A DNA stretch of 33,240 bases from an uncultured Veillonellaceae bacterium (GCA_900314825.1 OMWS01000037.1:1-33240), one strand, 5' to 3'. Numbered from the stretch's first letter, positions 25,010 through 32,064 are shown. The notes: generated from the letters alone by a model not told the origin. Numbers and translations are program-made.

Positions 25010-25034
25010 ATTATACCACACATCACAATGTGTG
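25010..25034 (-). promoter_or_regulatory. vapB promoter region with inverted repeat
   Basis: TATAAT (25015-25010) is preceded by the perfect inverted repeat CACACAT-CACA-ATGTGTG (25017-25034), where the -35/-10 spacer would be. Antitoxins commonly repress their own promoters through such palindromes. No convincing -35 is seen. The stretch 25035-25150 holds no recognised gene. Confidence 0.6.
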
Positions 25035-25154
25035 AATCGTAGGATTGATGCGTGACGAGCATGGCGGCGTTCGTGCTGAGGTTGCTCGTGAACGGGATGT
25101 CGAGCGGCTGCTTCGCTTTTCGGTTCTTTCATTTCTTTTCCCTCCATCGTATCA

Positions 25155-25201
25155 CAAAAAAGAAGAACCCGCGACGAAAAATTCCGATCCGCAAGTTCTT
25201 C
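25155..25201 (-). terminator. Terminator of the envelope redox operon
   Basis: GAAGAACCCGCG (25162-25173) pairs with CGCAAGTTCTTC (25190-25201), a 12-bp stem with two G-U pairs in the leftward RNA, followed by TTTTTT. It lies 7 bp after the cupin stop. Confidence 0.85.
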
Positions 25202-25207
25202 CTTGCC

Positions 25208-25654
25208 TTATTTGTTCACGGCCGCATACGCAGTCTCATCGACAGGTTCGAGCCATTCGTTCGATGTTTCTTCCCCATCAACCTCAATGGCGAGATGCGC
25301 GAACCAGCTGTCCGCCGCTGCGCCGTGCCAATGCTTCACCTCGGGCGGGATGTTGACGACCGTGCCTGGCGTCATGAGGACGGGCTTTTCGCCCCACGCC
25401 TGATACCAGCCGCGCCCGCCGACACAGATGAGCAGCTGCCCGCCACCCGACTTCGCGTGATGGATGTGCCAATGGTTGCGGCAGCCGGGCTCGAACGTCA
25501 CGTTGAAGATGCCAACCTGCTGCTCCGACACCGGTGCAAGATAGCTCTGGCCGTCGAAGAATTTGTTGTACGGATTTTTCTCGCCAATCGGGAACATCAG
25601 TTCCTTCTGGAATGCTGCTTTCCCCGCTTCGCCTTTTTCTGTGATCCTTGCCAT
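25208..25654 (-). CDS. Cupin-domain protein
   Basis: The 148-residue protein is a single conserved beta-barrel cupin. Motif 1 is CRNHWHIHHAKSGGGQLLIC with the metal-binding His residues, and motif 2 is VVNIPPEVKHWHGAAADSWF. There is no signal peptide, so it would be cytoplasmic. Proteins of this type often lie beside carboxymuconolactone-decarboxylase-like and flavodoxin genes, as here; the substrate is unknown. GGAGG lies about 11 nt before the ATG. It is the last gene of the cluster, 61 bp after the Tat flavodoxin gene. Confidence 0.88.
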   Translation of the reverse strand: MARITEKGEAGKAAFQKELMFPIGEKNPYNKFFDGQSYLAPVSEQQVGIFNVTFEPGCRNHWHIHHAKSGGGQLLICVGGRGWYQAWGEKPVLMTPGTVVNIPPEVKHWHGAAADSWFAHLAIEVDGEETSNEWLEPVDETAYAAVNK

Positions 25655-25715
25655 GTTGAAATCTGCCTCCTATGCCGTTGCGCAACAACAATACCGAAAC
25701 GCTTTTTCTTTCCTC

Positions 25716-26396
25716 TTAAAGATGTGCGCCGATCTGTCGCGCCTGCTCGGGGAACTGGGAGCGCTCGACGAGCGAGCGGGCGCCGCAGCCCGTGCCGAGC
25801 ACCATGCCGACGTCCGTCCACTCCATGTATTCGCAGAGGCGCTTGTACGTCGCCGTCAGCACGTCCATGGCGTGGCTGCCGCTGTCATAGCACGTCGCGA
25901 TGAGCATGGACTTTTTATGATGTAGCTTGCCCGTGCGCGAGTAGAAGCGGTCGACAATGGTCTTCAGTTGCGCCGACATCGTCCAGTAATAGAGCGGCGT
26001 GACAAGCACGAGGAGGTCGGCATCGAGCATCTTTGGCATCAGCGTGTTTTCGATATCATCCGTGTAGATGCACGGGCCATCCATGTGGCAGGCGTCACAG
26101 CCGGCGCACGGATGCGTGTCGGCTTTCGCTGCGTCAAAGACGAACACGTCATGCCCCGCGCCCTGCGCGCCCTCGACGAACGCCTGTGAAATGTACTTCG
26201 ACGTCGAGTCGCTGTCCGCATGCGGGCTGCTGTTGATGACGACGATGTTCATGGCTTTTCCTCCTGAAATGCTGCCCTGCTCCGGGACAGTGGCTTTCGT
26301 AGTTTCCCCGCCCATGAGCGACGACAGGCCGCAGCCGCTGAGGAAAACGGTCAGTGCGCCCATGCCGCCGAGCTTCAAAAACTCCCTGCGATTCAT
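25716..26396 (-). CDS. Exported flavodoxin/NADPH-dependent FMN reductase-like protein with Tat and lipobox signal
   Basis: The N-terminus MNRREFLKLGGMGALTVFLS carries a twin-arginine motif (RREFL) and is followed by a Cys in a lipobox-like LSGC, so the protein would be exported folded and possibly lipid-anchored. From about residue 49 a flavodoxin fold follows: MNIVVINSSPHADSDSTSKY (FMN phosphate loop), CAGCDACHMDGPCIYTDD, and ADLLVLVTPLYYWTMSAQLK with TIVDRFYSRTG. This is the NADPH-dependent FMN reductase-type subfamily, which is normally cytoplasmic. The CxxCxxC-type cysteines may hold a metal or a disulfide. GGAGG lies 9 nt before the ATG. It is 25 bp after the second flavodoxin gene. Confidence 0.85.
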   Translation of the reverse strand: MNRREFLKLGGMGALTVFLSGCGLSSLMGGETTKATVPEQGSISGGKAMNIVVINSSPHADSDSTSKYISQAFVEGAQGAGHDVFVFDAAKADTHPCAGCDACHMDGPCIYTDDIENTLMPKMLDADLLVLVTPLYYWTMSAQLKTIVDRFYSRTGKLHHKKSMLIATCYDSGSHAMDVLTATYKRLCEYMEWTDVGMVLGTGCGARSLVERSQFPEQARQIGAHL

Positions 26397-26421
26397 GCGG
26401 GATGCCTCCCCTCGCTCGCTG

Positions 26422-27066
26422 TTATCTCACGAGGCCGAGCCCCGCAAAGAACGATTTCAATTCTGCGGCCGACACGCCTTTCTCAAAGCGCTTGCCGTCT
26501 TTCCACGTCGCGTTCGGCGCGAACTGTTGCAGGAAATCCGCGGACGAGCCGATGTCGCTCGCCTCCGACGTGCAGATGGGCACGATCGTCTTGCCGTTCA
26601 AATCGTAGCTTTCCATGAACGTATCAATGATGCGCGGCGCCTGTCCCCACCAGATCGGGTACGCGAGCACGACCGTCTCGTACTTCTCGAGGCCTTCCAG
26701 CTTGTTCTTGATAGCTGGGCGTGCCGATTCGTCTTTCATTTCGACCGTTGCGCGTGTCGTCTCATCGTTGTAGTTCAAATCTTCCTTCGTGTACGTCTTT
26801 TCCGGCACAATCTCAAACGTGTCCGCGCCGAGCGCTTCCGCCGCTGTCTGCGCGAGCGCTTTCGTGTTGCCTGTCGCGGAAAAATAGACGACGAGCGATT
26901 TCGCATTTGTTCCAGCGCTGGAGCTCGAAGCAGCCGGTGCCGCCTTTCCCGATGTCGTCGCTGCCGATGTCTTTGCTGAAGACGTCGCGGCCGCGCTGTC
27001 GCTGCCGCAGCCACCGAGCATGAGCATCATCAAGCCAGCTAATACAAGCGTAAAAATCTTTTTCAT
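26422..27066 (-). CDS. Flavodoxin lipoprotein
   Basis: The start MKKIFTLVLAGLMMLMLGGC is a clear lipoprotein signal with the lipobox LGGC, then a Ser/Ala/Thr-rich linker of about 35 residues. The mature domain is a flavodoxin: LVVYFSATGNTKALAQTAAE (FMN phosphate loop), YPIWWGQAPRIIDTFMES and PICTSEASDIGSSADFLQQF. The long-chain flavodoxin_4-type family is likely. It would be anchored on the outer face of the inner membrane or in the outer membrane and carry electrons between envelope partners. GGAGGG lies 8 nt before the ATG. It sits 24 bp after the gene for the exported CMD-like protein. Confidence 0.9.
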   Translation of the reverse strand: MKKIFTLVLAGLMMLMLGGCGSDSAAATSSAKTSAATTSGKAAPAASSSSAGTNAKSLVVYFSATGNTKALAQTAAEALGADTFEIVPEKTYTKEDLNYNDETTRATVEMKDESARPAIKNKLEGLEKYETVVLAYPIWWGQAPRIIDTFMESYDLNGKTIVPICTSEASDIGSSADFLQQFAPNATWKDGKRFEKGVSAAELKSFFAGLGLVR

Positions 27067-27090
27067 ACGGCATCCCTCCGTTGTGTGCGC

Positions 27091-27534
27091 TTATTTCACC
27101 TCATCTGCATAGACTTCCTTCGCCATACGGAACGCCGCCCAGGCTTTCGGCCAGCCGGCGTAGAAGCCGAGCTGCGTGATCATCTCGACCATCTCGTCCT
27201 TCGTCACGCCGTTCTTCTTCGCCGTCGTGATGTGGTATTTCAGCGAGCTGTCGATGACGCCCGCGCCGACGAGCGCCGAAATCGTCACGAGGCTGCGGTC
27301 GTGGAGCGACAGCTTGTCATTACGCGACCACACCTCGCCGAACAGGATATCGTCGTTGTAGCGCGCGAAATCCGGCGCGAACTCCCCGAGCGCATCGCGC
27401 CCGGCCGTCTGCACGATCTTCTGCGGCACGTTCTTTTCTGCACTGTCCGATGATGGAGCAGCCGACGCGATGCCGGACGCAGCAAATGCCGTCACGGCGA
27501 TTGCAAGAACGGTGAGAATCATAGCGGTTTTCAT
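27091..27534 (-). CDS. Exported carboxymuconolactone decarboxylase-like protein
   Basis: The N-terminus MKTAMILTVLAIAVTAFAAS (continuing GIASA) is a Sec signal peptide with a likely cut after ASA. The mature ~120 residues match the carboxymuconolactone decarboxylase family: LSLHDRSLVTISALVGAGVI, LKYHITTAKKNGVTKDEMVE and ITQLGFYAGWPKAWAAF. The AhpD-type CxxC is absent (no cysteines), so a peroxidase role like AhpD is unlikely; the decarboxylase-type catalytic role is unproven. GGAGG lies 8 nt before the ATG. It is the first gene of the operon with the two flavodoxins and the cupin, behind the promoter at 27591-27628. Confidence 0.88.
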   Translation of the reverse strand: MKTAMILTVLAIAVTAFAASGIASAAPSSDSAEKNVPQKIVQTAGRDALGEFAPDFARYNDDILFGEVWSRNDKLSLHDRSLVTISALVGAGVIDSSLKYHITTAKKNGVTKDEMVEMITQLGFYAGWPKAWAAFRMAKEVYADEVK

Positions 27535-27590
27535 GATAGGTTCCTCCTCGTGTTTTCTTGAGCAGTACGTTCTTTTCTTTTTCTATCTCT

Positions 27591-27628
27591 ATGATAAAGG
27601 AACTTCGACGATATGTAAAATACTTCAT
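27591..27628 (-). promoter_or_regulatory. Promoter of the flavodoxin operon with shared 15-bp element
   Basis: On the minus strand ATGAAGTATTTTACA (27628-27614) ends in the -35 TTTACA, then 17 bp and TATCAT (27596-27591). The same 15-mer lies at the same place in the promoter at 28418-28455. Confidence 0.8.
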
Positions 27629-27650
27629 ATGGCATGCATTCAAATACCTT

Positions 27651-28364
27651 TCAGGCATCTATTGATGACGCAACGCCTCCTTTCGCAAGGTTCGCTTTTG
27701 CGGCGCCCTTTCGTGCCAGTCGCTTTTGCAGATAAAAGAACGCAATGGCATACAGCCCGATCAGACACGCAAGCATCAGGTAAGCGACTGGAACAGGCAA
27801 ATCACCCGCTGGCGTCTTGAAGACATGGCGCATCATCATGCGGTCGCCGAAATGATCGAGCCGCGCATACGCGCACCCCGCCCAACCGAGGAGCACGAGC
27901 ACCCAGAAGCGGAGCGTTGAGCGTGCGTCGAGCGAACGCAACACGGGCCACGTTTTCATCCGCGCCCAAAGCCCTGCCCAGTGCATGCCGACATGCATGC
28001 CGAGGAAAGCCAGCATGACGCACGCGCTCGCGACGTGCAGCTGGTGCACGAAGATGCTGCTGTGGAGCGGCACACTGGAGAGCAGCGGGCGCAGCACATG
28101 ATTCGAAATGATGATGCCCGTGACAAGCGCCGTTCCCGTGCTCAAATGCAAGAACACATTCAAAAGCGTCTGCACGACACGCAGCCGCCGCCATCCGCCG
28201 CGCCCGAGCGCCGAAAACCAGCGAGCGTTCCAGAAAATATGAATGGCAACCGCCACGAGCATCCCGAGGCCGAACACCTCATGCAGCATCGGTGGCAACA
28301 TGCGAAAGCCCATGACGAGCACGAACAGCACGGCGAGCAGGAGATCCAAGCGAAACCGTTTCAT
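27651..28364 (-). CDS. DUF4405-type membrane protein, probable cytochrome b-like
   Basis: The 237-residue protein has about six hydrophobic segments. Paired histidines lie within or at the ends of helices: MLHEVFGLGMLVAVAIHIFW, NVFLHLSTG, SSIFVHQLHVASACVMLAFL and GMHVGMHWAG. This pattern fits DUF4405 proteins, which resemble di-heme cytochrome b subunits of the inner membrane. It could pass electrons from the quinone pool to the envelope flavodoxins encoded downstream, which is inference. GGGGAG lies 7-8 nt before the ATG. It has its own promoter with the same 15-bp element as the next operon. The ending (AKANLAKGGVASSIDA) is non-hydrophobic. Confidence 0.8.
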   Translation of the reverse strand: MKRFRLDLLLAVLFVLVMGFRMLPPMLHEVFGLGMLVAVAIHIFWNARWFSALGRGGWRRLRVVQTLLNVFLHLSTGTALVTGIIISNHVLRPLLSSVPLHSSIFVHQLHVASACVMLAFLGMHVGMHWAGLWARMKTWPVLRSLDARSTLRFWVLVLLGWAGCAYARLDHFGDRMMMRHVFKTPAGDLPVPVAYLMLACLIGLYAIAFFYLQKRLARKGAAKANLAKGGVASSIDA

Positions 28365-28417
28365 AACGAGACTCCCCTTCGATTCTATATCCGAGTCTTT
28401 TCAACTTCTACGCTTCC

Positions 28418-28455
28418 ATCATAACGGAATCCGCGTTCCCTGTAAAATACTTCAT
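28418..28455 (-). promoter_or_regulatory. DUF4405 gene promoter with shared 15-bp element
   Basis: On the minus strand ATGAAGTATTTTACA (28455-28441) ends in the -35 TTTACA, then 17 bp and TATGAT (28423-28418). The inner GTA-TTT-TAC is palindromic, so a dimeric regulator is plausible. Confidence 0.8.
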
Positions 28456-28487
28456 CCGTGTTCTGCTCTATGCTTTCCAAGCATGAA

Positions 28488-28523
28488 CACAAAAAGAGCC
28501 GCTGCCCAAGCGGGCAACAGCTC
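28488..28523 (-). terminator. Terminator after the hisJ remnant
   Basis: GAGCCGCTGCCC (28496-28507) pairs with GGGCAACAGCTC (28512-28523), 12 bp with G-U pairs and a 4-nt loop, followed by TTTTTGTG on the minus strand. Confidence 0.85.
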
Positions 28524-28537
28524 TCCATGTTCCCATC

Positions 28538-28796
28538 TCAAAGTTTATGCGCGATGGGCTGATGTTTTTCGTACGTGTAGATGTCCGTGAAGCCGATCTC
28601 GCGGCGTGCCGACACCGTCGCCATGACGCCAACCGATCTCGCCAGGCTCGTCCCAATCCTGCTTGATGCCGTAGTCGACGTGATCCGTAAAGCACATTTC
28701 CGTGAGGCCAAGCGCGATACCACGCTCGATCTGCGCTTCCATGGGCGTATGGGAATCATCACTGAATTCGGAATGAAGATGGTAATCTGCCAACAT
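28538..28796 (-). pseudogene. hisJ: Histidinol-phosphatase remnant (PHP family), large internal deletion
   Basis: Frame one from 28796 reads MLADYHLHSEFSDDSHTPME and CFTDHVDYGIKQDWDEPGEI, the metal-binding N-terminus of HisJ (HLHSEFSDDS motif). After GWR it degenerates. In another frame, ATVSARREIGFTDIYTYEKH and QPIAHKL ending at 28538 match a HisJ C-terminus. About 190 residues that should lie between are missing, and the two ends are out of frame, so the product cannot be functional. GAAGGAG remains before the start. It follows the flavoprotein gene by 19 bp and keeps its own terminator, so the deletion was internal. Family recognised with good confidence. Confidence 0.85.
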
Positions 28797-28815
28797 CGTT
28801 ACCGCTCCTTCTACT

Positions 28816-29307
28816 TTATTGTTTTGACCGCTGCACCGCGAGGTCGCCCGCTTCTTTTCCCGTCATATGGTCAATCGTGATCTCGATGCAGACGAGCGCG
28901 TTCCACGTCCGTTCAATTTCTTTCTGCACGGCTTCAGGAACGTTGTAATAGCGAAGGCCGAGGACTTCAGCCGCATGGCGTTTCTCATCCTCGTCGTCAA
29001 GAATGCGCGCATGACCAAATGCGATGACGCTGCGATAGTACGTCGCGAGCTTTTCCGGCACGACGTCGTCGCGTTCGATGACGGTAAACGAAACTTTCGG
29101 GTCGTTTTGGATGGCATCAAGCTTATGGCCGCTTTTCGCGCAGTGGACGAAAATCTTGCCGTCGTGATAGACATAATTCAGCGGCACCGCATATGGATAG
29201 CCGTCGTCGCCGTGGACGGCGAGGACGAGCGTCTGGCCTTCTTTGAGAATGCGCTGGACTTCCGCTTCTGGAAGTTGCTGCTTGAAACGACGCATCGTAC
29301 GGAACAT
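28816..29307 (-). CDS. Pyridoxamine 5'-phosphate oxidase-family (NimA-like) flavoprotein
   Basis: The 163-residue protein starts MFRTMRRFKQQLPEAEVQRI and has the split-barrel flavin-binding pattern: TLVLAVHGDDGYPYAVPLNY, KIFVHCAKSGHKLDAIQNDP, VSFTVIERDDVVPEKLATYY and SVIAFGHARIL. These are typical of the NimA-like/PNPOx-like group that binds FMN (or heme) and reduces small molecules; a role in nitroimidazole reduction is known only for some members. AAGGAG lies 8 nt before the ATG. It precedes the hisJ remnant and follows the second palindromic repeat. Confidence 0.88.
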   Translation of the reverse strand: MFRTMRRFKQQLPEAEVQRILKEGQTLVLAVHGDDGYPYAVPLNYVYHDGKIFVHCAKSGHKLDAIQNDPKVSFTVIERDDVVPEKLATYYRSVIAFGHARILDDEDEKRHAAEVLGLRYYNVPEAVQKEIERTWNALVCIEITIDHMTGKEAGDLAVQRSKQ

Positions 29308-29365
29308 GGAAACATCTCCTTACTAATAGCTCACTGCCACTAAAAGCAACCACTTTGGAAACCCA

Positions 29366-29571
29366 GCCTCCCCCTCTGGAGGAGGTGCCGAGCGAATGCG
29401 AGGCGGATAAGCAGACGCACGGCGCTTTAGCGCCGATGCGGTCGCTTATGCAGCTTGCTGCAGAGGGTAACGCATGGACAAATTCTGTATTCCTATCGAA
29501 AGGAATAAGAACATAGCTACTACGCTACCCTCTCCGACCCCTTTGGGGCCACCTCCCCCAAAGGGGGAGGC
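29366..29571. repeat. Full palindromic interspersed repeat, copy 2 (nrdD-flavoprotein gap)
   Basis: The element starts GCCTCCCCC and ends GGGGGAGGC. Left and right half-units are inverted, with GAGGGTAACGCATG and CGCTACCCTCTCC facing each other around the central hairpin ATTCCTATCGAAAGGAAT. The right half has a GACCCC-TTT-GGGGCC hairpin where copy 1 has ACCGC-TTC-GCGGT. A 56-bp nested unit interrupts its left half. The right end is 11 bp from the nrdD stop codon. Confidence 0.85.
29407..29462. repeat. Nested 56-bp hairpin unit in repeat copy 2
   Basis: It starts ATAAGCAGAC and contains GGTCGCTTAT like the unit at 14127-14182. The inner hairpin is CGGCGC-TTTA-GCGCCG instead of AGCGC-TTTA-GCGCT, and the second hairpin is TGCAGC-TT-GCTGCA instead of ACCGC-TT-GCGGT. 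It separates GGCGG from GAGGGTAACG, which are adjoining in the other copies. Confidence 0.8.
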
Positions 29572-29582
29572 ATGTGCCGAGA

Positions 29583-31841
29583 TTACGCTTTCATACGTGG
29601 GATGACAATGTGTCCGCGCTCGATTTCCTTGCGGTGGCAGTGCGGGCATTCGTTTTCGATGATGCCCGTGTAGCCGCAGACGGGGTCGCGGTCGACTGGA
29701 TGGTTGATTGAGAAATAGCCCATGTCGTTGTCGTGCATGGCGCGGACGATGGCTTCGAACGCTTTGACGTTCTTCGTCGGGTCGCCGTCCATTTCGATGT
29801 AAGCGATGTGGCCGGCGTTTTCGAGCGCGTGGTATGGCGCTTCGATCTTGATCTTGTCGATGGCTTTGATCGGATAGTAGACGGGCACGTGGCTGCTGTT
29901 CGTCATGTACGGGCGATCCGTGACGCCCTTGACTGTGCCATAGGCGCGCTGGTTCGCGCGCTGGAACTGGCCGGCCGTGCTCTCGGCCGGCGTGCCGAAC
30001 GTCGTCCAGTTCATGTGCTCCTTCTGCGTGTAGTCGTCCGTGCGCTCGCGCAGATGGCCGATGATCTCGAGGCCGAGCTTCTGCGACGCCGCGCTTTCGC
30101 CATGATGATGGCCCGTCAGCGCGACGAGGCATTCCGCGAGGCCGCAGAAGCCAATGGAGTACGACGCATGCTTTAAGACGTCCTTGATGCTGTCCGTCGG
30201 CTTCAGCTCGTCGCTGCCCATCCAGACGCCCTGCCCCATGAGGAACGGATAATTGTAGACATGCTTCTGCTCGATGACGTGCAGGCGCGCGAGCAGATAG
30301 TCATGCGAAATGTCGATGTAGTGGTCGAAGAGCTCGTAGAACTTTTTCACGTCGCCCTTCGCTTCGAGCGCGAGCTTCGGCAGATTGATCGTCACGAATG
30401 CGAAGTTGCCGCGGCTGCCCGATTCCTCGGGGCCGTTGATGTTGCTCATGACGCGCGTGCGGCAGCCCATCGTCGCGACATAGCTGTTGTAGTCGCCTTC
30501 TTTATAATATTGCAGGTTGTACGGCGCATCGAGGTTCACGAAGTTCGGGAAGAGGCGCTTCGCGCTCGTCTTGCACGCCTGCTGGAACAGGTCATAGTTC
30601 GGGTCGCCGGGATTGTAGTTCACGCCCGCTTTGAGCTGGAAGACGGAAATCGGGAAGATCGCCGTCTCGCCATTGCCGAGGCCAGCCCAGATCGCGTTGA
30701 GCGTTTCCTTTGTCGCGAGGCGGCCTTCCGGCGACGTGTCCATGCCGTAGTTGATGGAGGAAAACGGCACCTGCGCGCCGGCGCGGCTGTGCAGCGTGTT
30801 GAAATTGTGGATGAGCGCTTCCATCGCCTGATGCGTCTCTTCCTCGACATCGGCGCACGCGAGGCGATAGATGGCGACAGCATCTTCATACGCGTCGCGC
30901 GTCGGCTTCGCGTGCTGTCCGAGGAGCTTCGTCAACGCATCACCAATCGCTTGGATGCTTTCCTTCGCGCGTTCCGTCTCCATGCTTTCGTCATAGCGGC
31001 AACGGTCGAACGCCATCGCTGCTTTGAAATCCGCCTTGAACGGTTGCTCCGCGAGGAATTCATCTGCCGTAAAGCGATAGATGAGCGCCTTGCGCGCCTC
31101 GTCGACGACGGCCTTGCAGAACGATTTCGCCACGCCCTCGGCCATCGCGTAGTCGAAGCAGTTGATCGACTGCCCGCCGAACATGTCATTCTGGTTGCTC
31201 TGGATGGCGATGCACGCAAGCGATGCGTAGGCGCGGATGCTGTTCGGCTCGCGCAGGAAGCCGTGGCCCGTCGAGAAGCCGCCGTGGAAGAGCTTCAAGA
31301 GATCGATCTGGCAGCAGTTGAACGTGATGAGCGAAAAATCCTTGTCATGGATGTGGATGTAGTTCTGCTTGTCCGCGTCGCGGAAGCGTTCTTCGAGCAC
31401 GTAGTTGTCGACGAAATGCTTCGCGCCTTCAGCGCCGAGCTTCAGCATGATGCCCATCGAGGCGTCTGTGTTGATGTTCGCATTGTCGCGCTTGAGGTCG
31501 GAGTCCTCGGCGGGCGCGAAGAAGATGTCCTGGTACGTCTCCATGAGGTGGCGCTGCGCCTTGCGGCGTTCCGTGTGGCGCTGGCGGTACGTGATGTAAC
31601 GCTTCGCGATGTCGTAGAAGTCATACTTCATGAGCTCCTGCTCGACCATGTCCTGGATCTCTTCGACCGTGACGTTTTCTTTGTCTTGGAAATCCCATTC
31701 AACCTGGCTCGTGACTTCTTCGATGTCTTTCGCCGTCATCTGCGGCTTGCCGTCGTTATTGGCGCCCTCGATGGCGTGATAGATCTTCTCGCGGTTGTAA
31801 GGCACCGTGAACCCCGTGCGTTTCGTGACCGTTTTCAGCAT
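29583..31841 (-). CDS. nrdD: Anaerobic ribonucleoside-triphosphate reductase, apparently lacking the glycyl-radical C-terminus
   Basis: Class III RNR makes dNTPs without oxygen. The 752-residue frame has an N-terminal ATP cone (residues 1-90, VPYNREKIYHAIEGANNDG), the active-site Cys pair 176/177 in TFNCCQIDLLKLFHGG and strong core motifs (NPGDPNYDLFQQACKTSAKR, CRTRVMSNINGPEESGSRGN, SYSIGFCGLAECLVALTG). The C-terminus reads NHPVDRDPVCGYTGII then ECPHCHRKE and stops 17 residues later. In related enzymes, as I recall, a RITGYL-type glycyl-radical motif follows the zinc motif; none is visible in any frame. The palindromic repeat begins 11 bp downstream and no nrdG activase follows. It is thus probably truncated, unless CGYTG at 722-726 acts as the radical site. 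Confidence 0.88.
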   Translation of the reverse strand: MLKTVTKRTGFTVPYNREKIYHAIEGANNDGKPQMTAKDIEEVTSQVEWDFQDKENVTVEEIQDMVEQELMKYDFYDIAKRYITYRQRHTERRKAQRHLMETYQDIFFAPAEDSDLKRDNANINTDASMGIMLKLGAEGAKHFVDNYVLEERFRDADKQNYIHIHDKDFSLITFNCCQIDLLKLFHGGFSTGHGFLREPNSIRAYASLACIAIQSNQNDMFGGQSINCFDYAMAEGVAKSFCKAVVDEARKALIYRFTADEFLAEQPFKADFKAAMAFDRCRYDESMETERAKESIQAIGDALTKLLGQHAKPTRDAYEDAVAIYRLACADVEEETHQAMEALIHNFNTLHSRAGAQVPFSSINYGMDTSPEGRLATKETLNAIWAGLGNGETAIFPISVFQLKAGVNYNPGDPNYDLFQQACKTSAKRLFPNFVNLDAPYNLQYYKEGDYNSYVATMGCRTRVMSNINGPEESGSRGNFAFVTINLPKLALEAKGDVKKFYELFDHYIDISHDYLLARLHVIEQKHVYNYPFLMGQGVWMGSDELKPTDSIKDVLKHASYSIGFCGLAECLVALTGHHHGESAASQKLGLEIIGHLRERTDDYTQKEHMNWTTFGTPAESTAGQFQRANQRAYGTVKGVTDRPYMTNSSHVPVYYPIKAIDKIKIEAPYHALENAGHIAYIEMDGDPTKNVKAFEAIVRAMHDNDMGYFSINHPVDRDPVCGYTGIIENECPHCHRKEIERGHIVIPRMKA

Positions 31842-31889
31842 GGACTGCCGCGCTTCCCAAAATATGGGAGGCGCTTTCCCTCCTCGTAT

Positions 31890-31956
31890 CTACATGTTGT
31901 GGTTCTCAAAAGGTCTGACAGGAATATATTGTAGCAGAGACGCGCCGCCCGCGCAA
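31890..31956 (-). promoter_or_regulatory. nrdD promoter with tandem NrdR-box-like sites
   Basis: On the minus strand TTGCGC (31956-31951) and TACAAT (31933-31928) are 17 bp apart. CAATATATTC (31931-31922) and CAACATGTAG (31899-31890) match the NrdR-box core CwAtATaTwG at 9 and 8 of 10 positions. They are 32 bp apart, three helical turns as expected for NrdR pairs. The outer bases match poorly. Confidence 0.6.
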
Positions 31957-31963
31957 TATCAAA

Positions 31964-31992
31964 TTGACGAATGTTTTGCTTTCATGTAAAAT
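31964..31992 (+). promoter_or_regulatory. Promoter of the phosphoethanolamine transferase gene
   Basis: TTGACG (31964-31969) and TAAAAT (31987-31992) are 17 bp apart, 72 bp before the start codon and divergent from the nrdD promoter. Confidence 0.65.
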
Positions 31993-32064
31993 GATTTCGG
32001 AAAATACAACGGTCTCTTTATAGTAGAAAAATTATTTTTTGATTGCAAGAAGGACGAACATTTC

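Noticed and set aside
25017..25145. Minus-strand frame reading KQPLDIPFTSNLSTNAAMLV upstream of vapB
   Set aside because: The composition looks protein-like, but it has no start codon in frame with a ribosome site and overlaps the vapB promoter. It may be a gene relic; not supportable.
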